Source: Gottfriedia endophytica
Lineage (GTDB): Bacteria; Bacillota; Bacilli; Bacillales; Bacillaceae_G
DNA: 64,000 bases
Direction of reading: 5' to 3'
Assembly: GCF_017814275.1 (NCBI RefSeq)
Contig: NZ_JAGIYQ010000001.1
Coordinates: 219,515 to 283,514, forward strand
The position numbers and the translations under genes are program-made. Below, in pieces: positions 26,536 through 36,852 of this stretch; position 1 is the stretch's first letter; each line of letters starts with the position of its first letter. The notes under the pieces were generated by a model. It did not search any database. It saw only the letters and a program-made list of their open reading frames with translations, and had not been told where the DNA came from.

Positions 26536-26660
26536 TTTTTAATACTGGCTGTTTTCGTATACATTGTTGCTATTTTAGAATGCGTTAGTTGATACAACTC
26601 CAGGTTGCTCCAATCAACTTATTATCAAAGTTTCCAATAACAAAATCTTTTTAAAACAAT
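26536..26660 (+). repeat. TIR element copy A (GC-rich core missing)
   Basis: Starts GGCTGTTTTCGTATACATTG and runs through ACTCCAGGTTGCTCC, then jumps directly to AATCAACTT, skipping the ~90-bp GC-rich core present in copies at 36.5, 44.3 and 58.7 kb. The right end is degenerate (AATAACAAAATCTTTTTAAA). Confidence 0.65.
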
Positions 26661-26687
26661 AATAATTTAGAAAAGTGCCTTTAAATT

Positions 26688-27158
26688 CTAACACTCATTT
26701 TTTACTTTTTTATATTCATCTCTTGATCTAAATAAAAGTAAAGTCATGCCTACTACAAACAAGATAGTCCGTAAATCAAATTTTTTGTTTTCTATTAAAT
26801 TAAAAGAAAACTTATAAATCCCATAAACTATAAAGGGAACTATCAACCATATTATGAACAACCAAATTCGTATATAAATATGATTTTTTTTCATACTTTT
26901 TCCCCCTTCATCTCCCATAGCACTCATATTATTTTTTTTAATATTCAATCTAAATTTGAAGAATAAGGCAATCATCCCTATTATTAAATAAACAGGTTGC
27001 ATGGAAATTTTTTTGTATACTAGTAGATTATATAAAAAATCTATAATTCCAAACAGGATCCAGAAAACTAAAAGCCACTTTATGAAAAACCAAAATCTTG
27101 TAAAGCGATGATTTTCTTCCAAACGTTCCACCCCAAAACATTTCTTCTCTTTTCTCAA
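26688..27158 (-). CDS. membrane protein with two duplicated two-helix halves
   Basis: Up to 156 residues in two alike halves: ENHRFTRFWFFIKWLLVFWI... and KNHIYIRIWLFIIWLIVPFI..., each with two TM helices and an IIGM/VVGM-type second helix. Before the second half, minus strand GAAGGGGG precedes an in-frame ATG (MKKNHIY), so it may also be made alone or be a former separate gene fused in frame. The first start is uncertain (TTG at 27158, or GTG nine codons later). No family recognised; function unknown. Confidence 0.5.
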   Translation of the reverse strand: MRKEKKCFGVERLEENHRFTRFWFFIKWLLVFWILFGIIDFLYNLLVYKKISMQPVYLIIGMIALFFKFRLNIKKNNMSAMGDEGGKSMKKNHIYIRIWLFIIWLIVPFIVYGIYKFSFNLIENKKFDLRTILFVVGMTLLLFRSRDEYKKVKNEC

Positions 27159-27218
27159 CTATCACACCAATTTTAGTAGTAATCGACAGAATTTTTCGAC
27201 AAGTATTGAATTTCCAAA

Positions 27219-27252
27219 TAAAAAAGACCCTAGTGCATTCACTAGAGTCTTC
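27219..27252 (-). terminator. terminator of the ireB-ruvX-yrzB operon
   Basis: Minus strand AAGACTCTAGTG / CACTAGGGTCTT stem with four-base loop and T6, a few bases after the yrzB stop. Confidence 0.85.
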
Positions 27253-27256
27253 ATTA

Positions 27257-27547
27257 TTATTCTTCGTCTTCATCATCAAGGAATGTATTTAAAACTTCTT
27301 CAACCATTGCCCATTCTTCGTCAGATTCAATTGGGAATAATTCTCCGTCTTCTCCATCTTCAGCAGGCATGAAGCTAGATGCGTGGTAGACTGGGTCTCC
27401 ATCTTCATCAAATTCTTCTCCAACTGGAGTATAGATTACGTAAGATTTACCGTAATCATCTGATTCAAATGTGAAAAGGATGTTACAAAGATGCTCATTG
27501 CCCTCTTCGTCAACAATTGTAATTTGTCTTTCTTCGCCGTGTTCCAT
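27257..27547 (-). CDS. yrzB: YrzB-like DUF1292 protein
   Basis: 96 residues from the ATG at 27547 (GAGGTG upstream; an in-frame GTG lies within that site). Highly acidic, with [20 protein letters not shown] and YVIYTPVGE typical of DUF1292. It is conserved downstream of ruvX in Bacillaceae; molecular function unknown. Terminator follows directly. Confidence 0.85.
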   Translation of the reverse strand: MEHGEERQITIVDEEGNEHLCNILFTFESDDYGKSYVIYTPVGEEFDEDGDPVYHASSFMPAEDGEDGELFPIESDEEWAMVEEVLNTFLDDEDEE

Positions 27548-27644
27548 TTTTGTCACCTCTATAAATTTTGATGTTATGTACTTTCATGTTCAATTCTATT
27601 TAGTTTAGAATTTAAGTAAGTAAAATGCATTACGCATCTCTACA

Positions 27645-28061
27645 TCACTTTATACTATCTAGATAATTTTGTAAAATAACAACAGCTGCCATTTTATCAA
27701 TTACCTGTTTTCTTTTCTTTCGACTTACATCAGCAGAGATTAGCAAACGTTCTGCTGCCATTGTAGATAGTCTTTCATCCCATAGTATAACCGGAAGGGA
27801 GAATTCTTCTTCAACTAAATTTGCAAAACGTTGACAAGCTTCTCCTCTTTCTCCAATTGTACCATTCATATTTTTAGGTAGCCCGACTACAATTTTACTA
27901 ATTTCATGTTGATCAATTAATTCTTTTAAACGACTTAGACCAAATTTTTGTTTTTCTTCGTCAATTTTAATTGTTTCAACACCTTGAGCAGTCCACCCAA
28001 ATGCGTCGCTTACAGCTACCCCTATTGTTTTTGTTCCTACATCAAGGCCTAAAGTTCTCAT
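27645..28061 (-). CDS. ruvX: RuvX/YqgF-type nuclease
   Basis: 138 residues, RNase H-like fold: [19 protein letters not shown] with the first catalytic Asp, [30 protein letters not shown], and the C-terminal Asp in [16 protein letters not shown]. Homologues process the 5' end of pre-16S rRNA or resolve junctions. It begins 3 bp after ireB ends, and yrzB follows. Confidence 0.93.
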   Translation of the reverse strand: MRTLGLDVGTKTIGVAVSDAFGWTAQGVETIKIDEEKQKFGLSRLKELIDQHEISKIVVGLPKNMNGTIGERGEACQRFANLVEEEFSLPVILWDERLSTMAAERLLISADVSRKKRKQVIDKMAAVVILQNYLDSIK

Positions 28062-28063
28062 TC

Positions 28064-28330
28064 TTATTCTCCACGATTATGCTGTAAATACGATTTAACT
28101 AGCTCTTCTATTATTTCGTCACGCTCTAGTTTTTTCATGATGCTTCGTGCATCATTATGACGAGGAATATAAGCAGGGTCTCCAGATAATAAATAGCCAA
28201 CAATTTGGTTAATCGGATTATATCCTTTTTCTTGAAGAGCATCATAAACCTTTAACAATACCTCGTTAACCCTTACATCTTGCCCTTCGTCTTGCAAACT
28301 AAATTTCATCGTTCTATCTAAAGAATCCAT
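28064..28330 (-). CDS. ireB: IreB/YrzL family regulatory phosphoprotein
   Basis: 88 residues from [18 protein letters not shown] before this ATG makes the 5-codon longer start unlikely. Sequence [20 protein letters not shown] and [20 protein letters not shown] is typical of UPF0297. In Enterococcus, IreB is phosphorylated by the PASTA kinase IreK at N-terminal Thr residues; Thr is present here near the start. It is the first gene of ireB-ruvX-yrzB, downstream of alaS. Confidence 0.9.
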   Translation of the reverse strand: MDSLDRTMKFSLQDEGQDVRVNEVLLKVYDALQEKGYNPINQIVGYLLSGDPAYIPRHNDARSIMKKLERDEIIEELVKSYLQHNRGE

Positions 28331-28351
28331 TAAAAGGCACCTCACTTTATC

Positions 28352-28402
28352 CCTTTTTAGAGTCTAGCGTCAGTATTTTCTTCCGCTTTTTCAATTATCT
28401 AA
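28352..28402 (-). repeat. short remnant of an AAAAGCGGAAG element
   Basis: Minus strand GAAAAAGCGGAAGAAAATAC then GACGCTAGACTC. This keeps only the two ends of the element seen at 23.3 kb, in the alaS-ireB gap. Confidence 0.4.
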
Positions 28403-28530
28403 TAAACAAAATATTCCTTATTCTACAAACCATTACAGATTAAAGAATCAAATGGTCTTCAATCTGCTGATGGTTTTTGAATTAAGTCAGTTTATTTTTT
28501 GTTCTAACCTTATTGTACACAATTTGTCTA

Positions 28531-31182
28531 TTATTTAGAAATAGTAGACATCCATTGTTCAACAAAATTAATTGCTTCATCTAATTTTGAAGCATCTTTT
28601 CCACCTGCTTGGGCCATATCAGGACGACCACCGCCGCCGCCGCCACAGATCGTTGCTGCTTCTTTAATTAAGTTACCTGCATGGTATCCTTGACCAACAA
28701 GATCTTTTGTTACACCTGCAATTAAGTTTACTTTGTCATCATTTGCAGAACCAAGCAATACTACAACAGAACCAATTTTATTTTTCAAATCATCAACCAT
28801 TGTACGTAAGCTGTTCATATCAGCTCCATTCACTTTGGTTGCAATAAATTTAACTCCATTAACTTCTTTTACACTATTACTAATATTTCCTGCTTCAATG
28901 TTACTTAATTTAGCTGATAATGATTCATTTTCTTTTTGAAGTTGCTTCATTTCACCTTGTAAAACTTCTACACGAGACACAACATCTTTTGTAGATGTTT
29001 TTAATAATCCTGCAGCATCTTTTAATTGACCAATTTGCTCTTGCATATATTCATAAGCAGCTTTTCCAGTAACTGCTTCGATACGACGTGTTCCTGCTCC
29101 AATACCAGATTCAGAAACAATTTTAAAGATACCGATTGAAGACGTATTGTCTACATGGCAACCACCACATAGTTCTAAGCTATAGTCTCCAACTTGAACA
29201 ACACGTACAACATCTCCATATTTTTCACCAAATAGTGCCATTGCACCCATTGCTTTTGCTTCATCAATTGCTTTTTCTGAAATATCAACAGGAATGCTTT
29301 CCCAGATTTTTTCATTAACAATTTTCTCGATTGCTTCAAGCTCTTCTGGTTGAACTTGACCAAAATGAGAAAAGTCAAAACGAAGACGCTCTGGATTTAC
29401 TAATGAACCAGCTTGATTTACGTGCGTTCCTAAAGTATCTTTTAGCGCTTGATGTAATAAATGTGTTGCCGTATGGTTTTTCACGATACTTGAACGATTT
29501 GCTCTATTAATTGCCGCAATTACGTTAGCATTAAGAGATAATACACCCTCAACTACTCTTATACGGTGTAAGTTTTGACCGTTTGGTGCTTTTTGTACAT
29601 CTAATACTTCTACCTTTAATCCTGAAGCTGTAAGAGTACCTCTGTCTGCAATTTGACCGCCGCTCTCAGCATAAAATGGCGTTTGTTCTAAAATAATATG
29701 TGCTTCTTCACCATTAGCAACATCTTCTACACGCTCACCATCTTTAACAAGCACTAAGACTTTCGTTTCGATTGAAGAATTTCCATATCCTACAAATGTA
29801 GATTGTTCTTTCAACTCACGTAAAACTTCACTTTGTACATGCATTGAATCAACATCTTGTCGAGCTGCACGAGCACGTTCACGTTGTTTTTCCATTTCAG
29901 CTTCAAAGCCATCATGGTCAACAGTTAGACCTTCTTCTTCTGCATATTCTTCTGTCAGTTCAATTGGGAATCCATATGTGTCATATAAACGGAATACGTC
30001 TGCCCCTTTGATAACAGTACTTCCTTCTGATTTTGCTGATTTCATTACCTCAGTTAAAAGAGCAAGACCTTCATGTAAAGTTTCATGGAAACGTTCTTCT
30101 TCATTTTTCATTACTTTTTGAATGAAAGGTACTTTATCTATTACATATGGGTAATAGCTTTCCATTACTTCTGCTACAACTGGTACTAATTCGAACATAA
30201 ATGGACGTTCAATGCCTAATTTTTTCGCAAAACGTACAGCACGACGTATTAGTCGACGTAATACGTAACCGCGTCCTTCATTTGAAGGAAGTGCACCATC
30301 TGCAACTGCAAATGAAACTGTACGAATATGATCAGCAATTACTTTAAAAGCTGTATCTTGATCAAGATTACCTGCTCTATATTTTGTTCCAGAAATGCTT
30401 TCTGTCGCATTAATAATTGGCATGAATAAATCAGTGTCAAAGTTTGTTTCTACTTCTTGAAGGACACTTGCCATACGCTCAAGGCCCATTCCTGTATCAA
30501 TGTTTTTATTTGGCAATTCAGGGTATTCGCTACGGTCTAAGCCTTCTTTTGAGTTGAATTGTGAGAATACAATGTTCCAAACCTCTAAGTAACGATCATT
30601 TTCGATGTCGTCTACTAATAATTTAATCCCAATATTTTCAGGATCATATTTTATACCGCGATCATAGAAAATTTCAGTACATGGTCCACAAGGCCCTTCA
30701 CCGATTTCCCAGAAGTTACCTTCTAAAGGAATTAAATGTGTAGGATCTACCCCTAGTTTAACCCATAAATCATGAGTTTCTTTGTCTTCTGGGTAATATG
30801 TGAAATAAAGTTTTTCTTTTTCAAAGCCAAACCATTCTGATGAAGTTAGTAACTCATATCCCCAAGTCACTGCTTCTTCACGGAAATAATCCCCAATTGA
30901 AAAGTTTCCTAACATTTCAAAGAATGTATGATGGCGTGCTGTTTTCCCTACATTTTCAATATCGTTTGTACGAATTGATTTTTGAGCATTTGTAATTCTT
31001 GGATACTCAGGAACTACAGTCCCATCAAAATATTTTTTTAATGCCGCTACTCCAGCATTAATCCATAATAATGTTGGATCATTTACTGGAACTAATGACG
31101 CACTTGGTTCAATTGTGTGACCTTTTTGCTTAAAGAAATCTAAATACATTTGACGAATTTCTGATGCAGTTAGCTTTTTCAT
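28531..31182 (-). CDS. alaS: alanyl-tRNA synthetase
   Basis: 883 residues from [20 protein letters not shown], chosen because GGAGGTATTCAAG precedes this ATG. Class II catalytic core with [24 protein letters not shown] and [10 protein letters not shown]; editing domain with [12 protein letters not shown] and LCGGCHVDN (zinc site); C-terminal C-Ala with [15 protein letters not shown]. It charges tRNA-Ala and edits Ser/Gly mischarging. It is controlled by the T-box leader directly upstream. Confidence 0.97.
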   Translation of the reverse strand: MKKLTASEIRQMYLDFFKQKGHTIEPSASLVPVNDPTLLWINAGVAALKKYFDGTVVPEYPRITNAQKSIRTNDIENVGKTARHHTFFEMLGNFSIGDYFREEAVTWGYELLTSSEWFGFEKEKLYFTYYPEDKETHDLWVKLGVDPTHLIPLEGNFWEIGEGPCGPCTEIFYDRGIKYDPENIGIKLLVDDIENDRYLEVWNIVFSQFNSKEGLDRSEYPELPNKNIDTGMGLERMASVLQEVETNFDTDLFMPIINATESISGTKYRAGNLDQDTAFKVIADHIRTVSFAVADGALPSNEGRGYVLRRLIRRAVRFAKKLGIERPFMFELVPVVAEVMESYYPYVIDKVPFIQKVMKNEEERFHETLHEGLALLTEVMKSAKSEGSTVIKGADVFRLYDTYGFPIELTEEYAEEEGLTVDHDGFEAEMEKQRERARAARQDVDSMHVQSEVLRELKEQSTFVGYGNSSIETKVLVLVKDGERVEDVANGEEAHIILEQTPFYAESGGQIADRGTLTASGLKVEVLDVQKAPNGQNLHRIRVVEGVLSLNANVIAAINRANRSSIVKNHTATHLLHQALKDTLGTHVNQAGSLVNPERLRFDFSHFGQVQPEELEAIEKIVNEKIWESIPVDISEKAIDEAKAMGAMALFGEKYGDVVRVVQVGDYSLELCGGCHVDNTSSIGIFKIVSESGIGAGTRRIEAVTGKAAYEYMQEQIGQLKDAAGLLKTSTKDVVSRVEVLQGEMKQLQKENESLSAKLSNIEAGNISNSVKEVNGVKFIATKVNGADMNSLRTMVDDLKNKIGSVVVLLGSANDDKVNLIAGVTKDLVGQGYHAGNLIKEAATICGGGGGGRPDMAQAGGKDASKLDEAINFVEQWMSTISK

Positions 31183-31244
31183 CTTGAATACCTCCATTTA
31201 TTAGTAGATTAAGTAAATATTTTCTAATCCAAAGAAAATAAAAA

Positions 31245-31480
31245 AATCCCGTCCCCAAAAACAGGGACGAGATTAACTCGCGATACCACCCTGATTACAA
31301 ATAAAAACTTGGAATACTCACTTAAATCCAATTTCTATTTGTCACCTCAAGTGACCGTAACGTGGTCTAACGTCAGTAATTAGCTGCATTCTGGATTAGC
31401 TTTCTGTTACCCTTCATTTAAAGTTTCTTTCAGCCAAGGAAACTTCTCTCTACGCATTTGCTTAAATGGTCTGTAACATA
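31245..31480 (-). promoter_or_regulatory. T-box riboswitch of alaS (probable Ala, GCA specifier)
   Basis: Minus strand T-box AGGGTGGTATCGCG (31279-31292), antiterminator partner CGTCCCTG and a terminator with GGGGACGGGATTTTTTT. By analogy with the other leaders (GAA-N-triplet-purine), GAATGCAGC gives GCA at 31385-31387 as the specifier, which reads Ala. Stem I is less canonical than in the aro leaders, so the triplet is less certain than the T-box itself. Confidence 0.85.
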
Positions 31481-31548
31481 CTTGTTCCATCATTAATTTA
31501 CGAATTTTACTTGTATGCCGAAATTCTATCATTCAAGGGCCTACTACG

Positions 31549-32616
31549 TCAAGAAGGCATATGACCTTTTCTCTGTTTCAAATACCGAATAAATGAAATC
31601 CCAATTACTAATGTAGGTACCGAAATTAACAATCCTAGAATCCCACCAATTTCGCCGCCGACTAATAACGTAAACATAATGATAATTGGATGAATGTGAA
31701 CTGACTTTCCAATGATAAATGGTGATAATACGTTACTTTCAATAATTTGTAAAACGATTATGATAATCGCTACCCTTACTACCATGCTATAGCTTATTGA
31801 AAGAGCTAAAAATAAAGCAGGAATCGCACCAATAATCGGCCCGAAATATGGAATTAAATCGGTTATCCCAATAAATAATCCTAAAACTAGCGCAAATTTC
31901 ATTCGAAAAATCCAAAAGAAAATGGTTGCAAAAATAAACAAAAGAAAACAAACGAGTACCTGTCCTCTTATATACTTTCCAAACGTTAAATCTAATTGAT
32001 GAGTTAATTCTACTGTTTCATTTCTCCATTTTCTTGGTACAAGTTTTAATAATAGGCGAGATAAAAATTTATAATCTTTCAAAAAATAAAACACAATGAC
32101 TGGAATGAGAACAATAAAAAGAAAATTATTTATAAGATGCTTTGCCATTTCCCCTGATTTGTCCACTGTGCTTATAGCCCATTTCTCTGCACCATTAATC
32201 ATTAAATCAATTCGCTGATGTAAAAAATGTGGCATTCGAGAAGTATTCACATTGATTTTATTGATAAACAAATCATAAAGTGCCATAATCCTTGGAAATG
32301 ATTTTAATATTTCATTCCATTGCTCTCTTAATACTGGAAGTAGTAAATATATACCTAAAGCAATTCCTCCAAAAAAAAGAAAATAGATTAACAAAATAGC
32401 ATATCCACGTTTCATCCCTTTTTTATGGATAAATTGGATTAAAGGATGCAATAAATAAGATATGACAAATGCAATGACAAACGGAATAATTGCTTTACAT
32501 ATTCCGTTTATAATCGGTAAATAAACGGGTTTTAAATAATAAAATACAATACAAACTAATCCGATTAATAATAACAAACAAAGCCGGTAAATCCACTTTA
32601 TTTTTAGGTTCTCCAT
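31549..32616 (-). CDS. yrrI: AI-2E family transporter-like membrane protein (YrrI)
   Basis: 355 residues from the ATG at 32616 (GGAGGG six bases upstream), close to B. subtilis YrrI. Seven or eight TM helices, with the family segments IPVIVFYFLKD, GQVLVCFLLFIFATIFFWI and GITDLIPYFGPIIGAIPALFLAL. By family, an efflux or flux carrier of the PerM/AI-2E type; substrate unknown. Separated from the alaS leader by under 100 bp. Confidence 0.88.
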   Translation of the reverse strand: MENLKIKWIYRLCLLLLIGLVCIVFYYLKPVYLPIINGICKAIIPFVIAFVISYLLHPLIQFIHKKGMKRGYAILLIYFLFFGGIALGIYLLLPVLREQWNEILKSFPRIMALYDLFINKINVNTSRMPHFLHQRIDLMINGAEKWAISTVDKSGEMAKHLINNFLFIVLIPVIVFYFLKDYKFLSRLLLKLVPRKWRNETVELTHQLDLTFGKYIRGQVLVCFLLFIFATIFFWIFRMKFALVLGLFIGITDLIPYFGPIIGAIPALFLALSISYSMVVRVAIIIIVLQIIESNVLSPFIIGKSVHIHPIIIMFTLLVGGEIGGILGLLISVPTLVIGISFIRYLKQRKGHMPS

Positions 32617-32702
32617 CATAAACCCTCCATACAGTTTTAGTATGAAGGGTTTTTCCAATTTTTATGTAATAAAAGATTTTCAGGTAAAGTTACGTAACAT
32701 GA

Positions 32703-32736
32703 CAAAGCACATGTCCAGTATTAGGACATGTGCTTA
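32703..32736 (-). terminator. hairpin terminator
   Basis: AAGCACATGTCC / GGACATGTGCTT perfect 12-bp stem followed by a modest TTTG, upstream of yrrI and downstream of yrzQ. Confidence 0.65.
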
Positions 32737-32743
32737 TTTCAGT

Positions 32744-32899
32744 TTTACCCCGCATTAACGGGCAGTAAGACTCCTATCTCAAGATTCAAAGTGAAACGAA
32801 GAAAATAGGTGGGCGATAACTGCCCGTAAAAGCCCGATTGGTTCAACTAACCATCAGTGGGGAATGAACCCCCATTGATGGAAGATTCACTTTATTTGA
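32744..32899 (-). repeat. 3'-adjacent structured repeat, copy 3
   Basis: Minus strand AAATAAAGTGAATCTTCCATC, hairpin CCATCAATGGGGG / CCCCACTGATGG, then CAATCGGGCTTTTACGGGCAG and a matching ACTGCCCGT distal arm. It starts about 5-8 bp after the yrzQ stop in the same orientation. Confidence 0.85.
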
Positions 32900-32903
32900 G
32901 CCC

Positions 32904-33032
32904 TTAGAACAAATTATTGATTGCTCTTCTCATCTTACGTCTATTTCTACGTGAAAGTAGATCGTTGTCCTTTGCAATTTTATATGCAAGCATTCCAGCT
33001 CCAATGCTAAACCCAAGTAAAGTTCTCCCCAC
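32904..33032 (-). CDS. yrzQ: YrzQ-like DUF3918 small protein
   Basis: 42 residues from a GTG at 33032 with AGGGGGTG seven bases upstream: MGRTLLGFSIGAGMLAYKIA then a very basic tail (RRNRRKMRRAIN). A glycine-rich hydrophobic N-terminal helix plus a basic C-terminus is the YrzQ layout, and the position between yrrI and yrzR/recD2 matches B. subtilis. Likely membrane-associated; function unknown. Confidence 0.7.
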   Translation of the reverse strand: MGRTLLGFSIGAGMLAYKIAKDNDLLSRRNRRKMRRAINNLF

Positions 33033-33044
33033 GAATCGCACCCC

Positions 33045-33233
33045 CTATAATATGAGTTTGCGGTCCTCTTCATTAAATAAATCATCTAATGAACTGAGTG
33101 TTCCATCTTCTTCAACTTGGTGGGTGTAAATTAGTCCTTTATTGATGGTTAGCTCGATATAACATCCCCAGCAATAATACTGATTTACACCAATTTTCCC
33201 CAAGTCTTTACTTTGACAATTTGGACATCTCAA
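33045..33233 (-). CDS. yrzR: YrzR-like zinc-ribbon protein
   Basis: 62 residues starting at a TTG (33233) with AAAGGAG upstream: RCPNCQSKDLGKIGVNQYYC then WGC. Two CxxC pairs form a zinc ribbon, followed by an acidic tail (VEEDGTLSSLDDLFNEEDR). A longer frame from an ATG at 33302 lacks a ribosome site and adds unrelated residues. Conserved next to yrzQ and recD2. Confidence 0.75.
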   Translation of the reverse strand: MRCPNCQSKDLGKIGVNQYYCWGCYIELTINKGLIYTHQVEEDGTLSSLDDLFNEEDRKLIL

Positions 33234-33340
33234 GCAAATCGCTCCTTTTATTCTTAAAAAGAATATTATTAAAGCATTTTGCCCAAATTGTGGAACATTC
33301 ATACTGTTGCGATGGACCGTCTTGCATTTATAGTATGAGT

Positions 33341-35695
33341 TTAATCCATAAAATCATAAGGAGTAAGATTTGGTAAGTCATCATGTAAAGGAAACGGTAA
33401 GTCATTTTCTAAATTGAATTCCTCACTAGTTATTCCTTGTAACTTCATTTGCAATGTGGTTTGGCGTTGGCCATCTTCTGTTCGTTTGATCCCTTGAACA
33501 AAAGCATCTGGCTCACCGCATAAAATTAAAAACTTTTTACTACGTGTAACTGCCGTGTAAATTAGATTTCTACGTAGCATTCTGTAATAGCCTTTCACAA
33601 TCGGAAGCACAATAATATCAAATTCACTTCCTTGTGATTTATGGATTGAGCAACAGTAAGCTAACGTTAATTGAGAAAAGTCAGGTCTAGTATACGTCAC
33701 TTCATTTCCTTCAAACGAAACGATAATAATATCCTGTTGTTCAACATTTTCTTTTGCATAAAAGATGTTTATGATTTCACCCATGTCACCATTAAACACG
33801 TTGTTTTCAGGAACATTAACAAGCTGTAAAACCTTATCCCCCACACGAAAACTCGTCTCACCGAATAACATTTCACGTTGCTTTTCTTTTTTCGGATTAA
33901 ACACTTCTTGTAGTGATTTATTCAGTGCATCAATACCTGCAGGGCCTTTATACATTGGTGCTAAAACTTGTATATCTCGAACTGGAAATCCTTTTTGGTT
34001 CGCATTCGCACAGACTTTATTGACAACTTCAACAACCTGCCCGCTGTTACATCCAATAAATGAACGGTCTTTTCGTTGTTCAAACAAATCATCCGATATA
34101 ACCCCATCCTTTATATAATGAGCTAATGTAATGATTGAAGAATCCTCAGATTGCCTGTAAATATCTTTTAATTTTACAGTTGGTACTGTTCCTGAGTTCA
34201 GTAAGTCCTTTAAAACTTGTCCTGGTCCAACTGATGGCAATTGATCTTCATCACCAACGAAAATAATTTGACAACTAGTAGGAATCGATTTAAGTAGTTG
34301 ATTTGCAAGCCATACATCTACCATCGAAAACTCATCAATAATCAATAACTTACCATTTAATGGATTATCTTCATGATGTGTAAATTCACCTTCCCTGGTC
34401 CATCCGAGCAATCTGTGAAGCGTGCTTGCAGGTAGTCCAGTTGCTTCACTCATTCGCTTTGCTGCTCGTCCTGTTGGAGCTGCTAATAAAAACGGAAATG
34501 GTTCGTCCTTTGGATAGGAATGTGGATCTAATGAAATGTCGTTGATTGTGGAAAATAGATTTACAATCCCTTTAATAACAGTAGTTTTTCCTGTACCAGG
34601 TCCCCCAGTTAACATCATGATTGGTGATTCCATGGCTTTCTTAATTGCTTCCGCCTGTGAAGGTGCATAAGTAACCTTCATTTTCTCTTCAAGTTCTTTT
34701 CGTTCCTTTTCAAAACGAGAATCTGTCATCTCTCCAATATCTGGTGCTTCACTTAACAATTTATGAATTGATGAAACAATCCCCTTTTCTGCATAATAAA
34801 GGGCAGCTAAGTAAATTCTTTCATCTTCTGAAACAAGCTTCCCATCTGATACTAGGCGATTCATTTCCTTTATCACGTCTACATTTTCAACAAGTTCTGA
34901 ATCTGATTTCATCAAAATACGTCTTGTCTCATCAATTAATTGATCTTGAAAAACATATACATGGCCATCTTGTAATGACAAGTGCTCTAGTATGTAAATA
35001 CATGCCGCACGAATTCGGTCAGGATGATTTCCAGTAAGACCAATTGCACGACCAATTTCATCTGCTCGTCCAAAGCCAATTCCATCAACATCTTCAATCA
35101 TTTTAAATGGATTCTTTCGAATAACATCTAACGTTGATTCTTGATAAGTTTTATATATTTTGATTGATAATGCCGGTCCAATTCCGTAGCTACTTAAAAA
35201 GCTCATAACTTTTTCTAGACCTTGATGAGATAAAATTGTTTCATATATGTCTTTTGCTTTTGCTTTTGGAAGCTGCGGTACTCCTTCTAAACTTGTTTGA
35301 TCATCTAGAATTTTATTAATGGCTCCTTCTCCAAGATGTTCAACAATTCGTTCAGCAGTTTTTTTACCGATACCTTTAAACAAATCACTCGATAAATATT
35401 GGATAACCCCTTTTTTTGTTGAAGGCAGCTCTTTTTCATAAGAAGTAACTTGAAATTGCTTTCCGTACCTTGGATGGTCCTTTAACATCCCTTTGAATAG
35501 ATAGGTTTCATCTTCATTCATTCTTGGGATGTTTCCTGTAACCGTCAATTCCTTTTCAATATTCCCTAAATTTGTATCAGCGACATTTACTTTTGCCACC
35601 GTATAGAAATTTTCAGCATTATAAAAGATGATGGTCGTCACGTGACCTTTTACATAAGGTATATCATCCTCAAATAAATTAAGTTCACTTTGCAT
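33341..35695 (-). CDS. recD2: RecD2 (RecD-like) DNA helicase
   Basis: 784 residues from MQSELNLFEDD (AAAGGGGTGA upstream). It has the long N-terminal region with OB-fold and helix-hairpin-helix units (YLSSDLFKGIGKKTAERIVEHLG) that marks RecD2, then SF1B motifs: Walker A TGGPGTGKTTVI, AAPTGRAAKRMSEATG, LLIIDEFSMVD, FVGDEDQLPSVGPG, and SIHKSQGSEFD with YTAVTRSKK. 5'-3' helicase acting in DNA repair and fork stability without RecBC. Confidence 0.95.
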   Translation of the reverse strand: MQSELNLFEDDIPYVKGHVTTIIFYNAENFYTVAKVNVADTNLGNIEKELTVTGNIPRMNEDETYLFKGMLKDHPRYGKQFQVTSYEKELPSTKKGVIQYLSSDLFKGIGKKTAERIVEHLGEGAINKILDDQTSLEGVPQLPKAKAKDIYETILSHQGLEKVMSFLSSYGIGPALSIKIYKTYQESTLDVIRKNPFKMIEDVDGIGFGRADEIGRAIGLTGNHPDRIRAACIYILEHLSLQDGHVYVFQDQLIDETRRILMKSDSELVENVDVIKEMNRLVSDGKLVSEDERIYLAALYYAEKGIVSSIHKLLSEAPDIGEMTDSRFEKERKELEEKMKVTYAPSQAEAIKKAMESPIMMLTGGPGTGKTTVIKGIVNLFSTINDISLDPHSYPKDEPFPFLLAAPTGRAAKRMSEATGLPASTLHRLLGWTREGEFTHHEDNPLNGKLLIIDEFSMVDVWLANQLLKSIPTSCQIIFVGDEDQLPSVGPGQVLKDLLNSGTVPTVKLKDIYRQSEDSSIITLAHYIKDGVISDDLFEQRKDRSFIGCNSGQVVEVVNKVCANANQKGFPVRDIQVLAPMYKGPAGIDALNKSLQEVFNPKKEKQREMLFGETSFRVGDKVLQLVNVPENNVFNGDMGEIINIFYAKENVEQQDIIIVSFEGNEVTYTRPDFSQLTLAYCCSIHKSQGSEFDIIVLPIVKGYYRMLRRNLIYTAVTRSKKFLILCGEPDAFVQGIKRTEDGQRQTTLQMKLQGITSEEFNLENDLPFPLHDDLPNLTPYDFMD

Positions 35696-35721
35696 TCCAC
35701 TCACCCCTTTTTACTTCAAAA

Positions 35722-36375
35722 TTAGTCTCCTTGTTCAATTACATTTAGAGCATGCATTGCTAACATATGATTTTCTTGCGATTCAATCGCCTTCTTAAAA
35801 TGGTTTTTTGCACCCTCTAAATCATCTTGATACATTTTAATTATTCCTAAATTATAGTGTGCATCTGCATGTGTATCATCCATCGATAAAACTTGCAATA
35901 ATTTTTCTTCAGCTTGATCTAATACTTCTAATTTTGCTAAACATAAGCCATATTGAAAAACAGCTTCAATGTCTTCTGGATTTAGTTCAATTGCTCTTTG
36001 GAAGAAAGGCAGAGCGAATCGATCTTCTCCATTATTCACACAGCAAAGTCCAATCATGAAATGAACATCACTTTCATCCATTCCTAATTTCACACAATGT
36101 TGAAAATGTTTCTTTGCTAATTCATATTTCCCATCTTCAAAATATACATTTCCTACCATGTAATGGGCTGGAGCTAGCTCAGCATCTAACTCAAGTGCCT
36201 TTTCAAAAAAACGACAAGCACGTTCTACATCTTGAATCTCTAATAACAGCTGTCCAAAATTAAGATAGGCAAGTGCATTTGTTGGATTTTCTTCAATCTC
36301 TTTTGTTAAATGACTTGCTGCTTCTTCTAAATTTCCTTCTTGTAATGCTTTCACGCCTAATTCAAAGTTGTTCAT
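35722..36375 (-). CDS. yrrB: TPR-repeat protein (YrrB-like)
   Basis: 217 residues from MNNFELGVKALQEGN (GAGGTG upstream; ~17 extra upstream codons lack a site). About six TPR units with A-x-x-x-F/L-G signatures (NALAYLNFGQLLLE, APAHYMVGNVYFEDGKYELA, DAHYNLGIIKMYQDDLEGAK). Protein-interaction scaffold; partner unknown. In B. subtilis it sits between mnmA and recD2; here an 11-kb island separates it from mnmA. Confidence 0.88.
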   Translation of the reverse strand: MNNFELGVKALQEGNLEEAASHLTKEIEENPTNALAYLNFGQLLLEIQDVERACRFFEKALELDAELAPAHYMVGNVYFEDGKYELAKKHFQHCVKLGMDESDVHFMIGLCCVNNGEDRFALPFFQRAIELNPEDIEAVFQYGLCLAKLEVLDQAEEKLLQVLSMDDTHADAHYNLGIIKMYQDDLEGAKNHFKKAIESQENHMLAMHALNVIEQGD

Positions 36376-36499
36376 CTTTTCACCTCGTACATTTTTCCTT
36401 ATATAAATGTAACAAAAGATAAACAATTAAGGAAGGTGAAAATCCATGATTTAACTTTCTTTAAGAATGTATTTAGTAAAAGTTTATCTAAATTTTTTT

Positions 36500-36700
36500 A
36501 GGTTGTTTTCGTAAAATTTGTTGCTATTTTAGAATGCGTTAGTTGATTACAACTCCAGGTTGCTCCCTTTCCGCGTGGCGTGAGCTAGCCTCCTCGGCAA
36601 GCCTTCGGGGTATCACTCTTCCCGCTATTCCCACAGGAGTCGCGCACCTTACATTGTAATCAACTTCTGTATTTATATTAAAGTAAAATGTTGATATTTA
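36500..36700 (+). repeat. TIR element copy B
   Basis: GGTTGTTTTCGTAAAATTTG, AGAATGCGTTAGTTGATTAC, ACTCCAGGTTGCTCCCTTTCC, a shortened GC-rich core, CCCACAGGAGTCGCGCACC and AATCAACTTCTG. It fills most of the 480-bp gap at the left edge of the accessory island. Confidence 0.75.
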
Positions 36701-36852
36701 ACCATAATAAACCCTCCTTAGCGAAAAGCGGGTTTATTGAGCTAACGTACCAATTGTAGCCTAATAACGAATTTATAGAATGATCAGGCAGTTGTCTCTA
36801 ACCCATTCTTGGTTTCTGCAGAAAATGTAAAGGAATAGAATGTTGATAAGAA

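Noticed and set aside
27028-27279. 83-codon frame overlapping the duplicated membrane-protein gene and the yrzB terminator
   Set aside because: It covers a strong terminator hairpin and shows no hydrophobic or domain pattern; the other frame has clear repeated TM segments.
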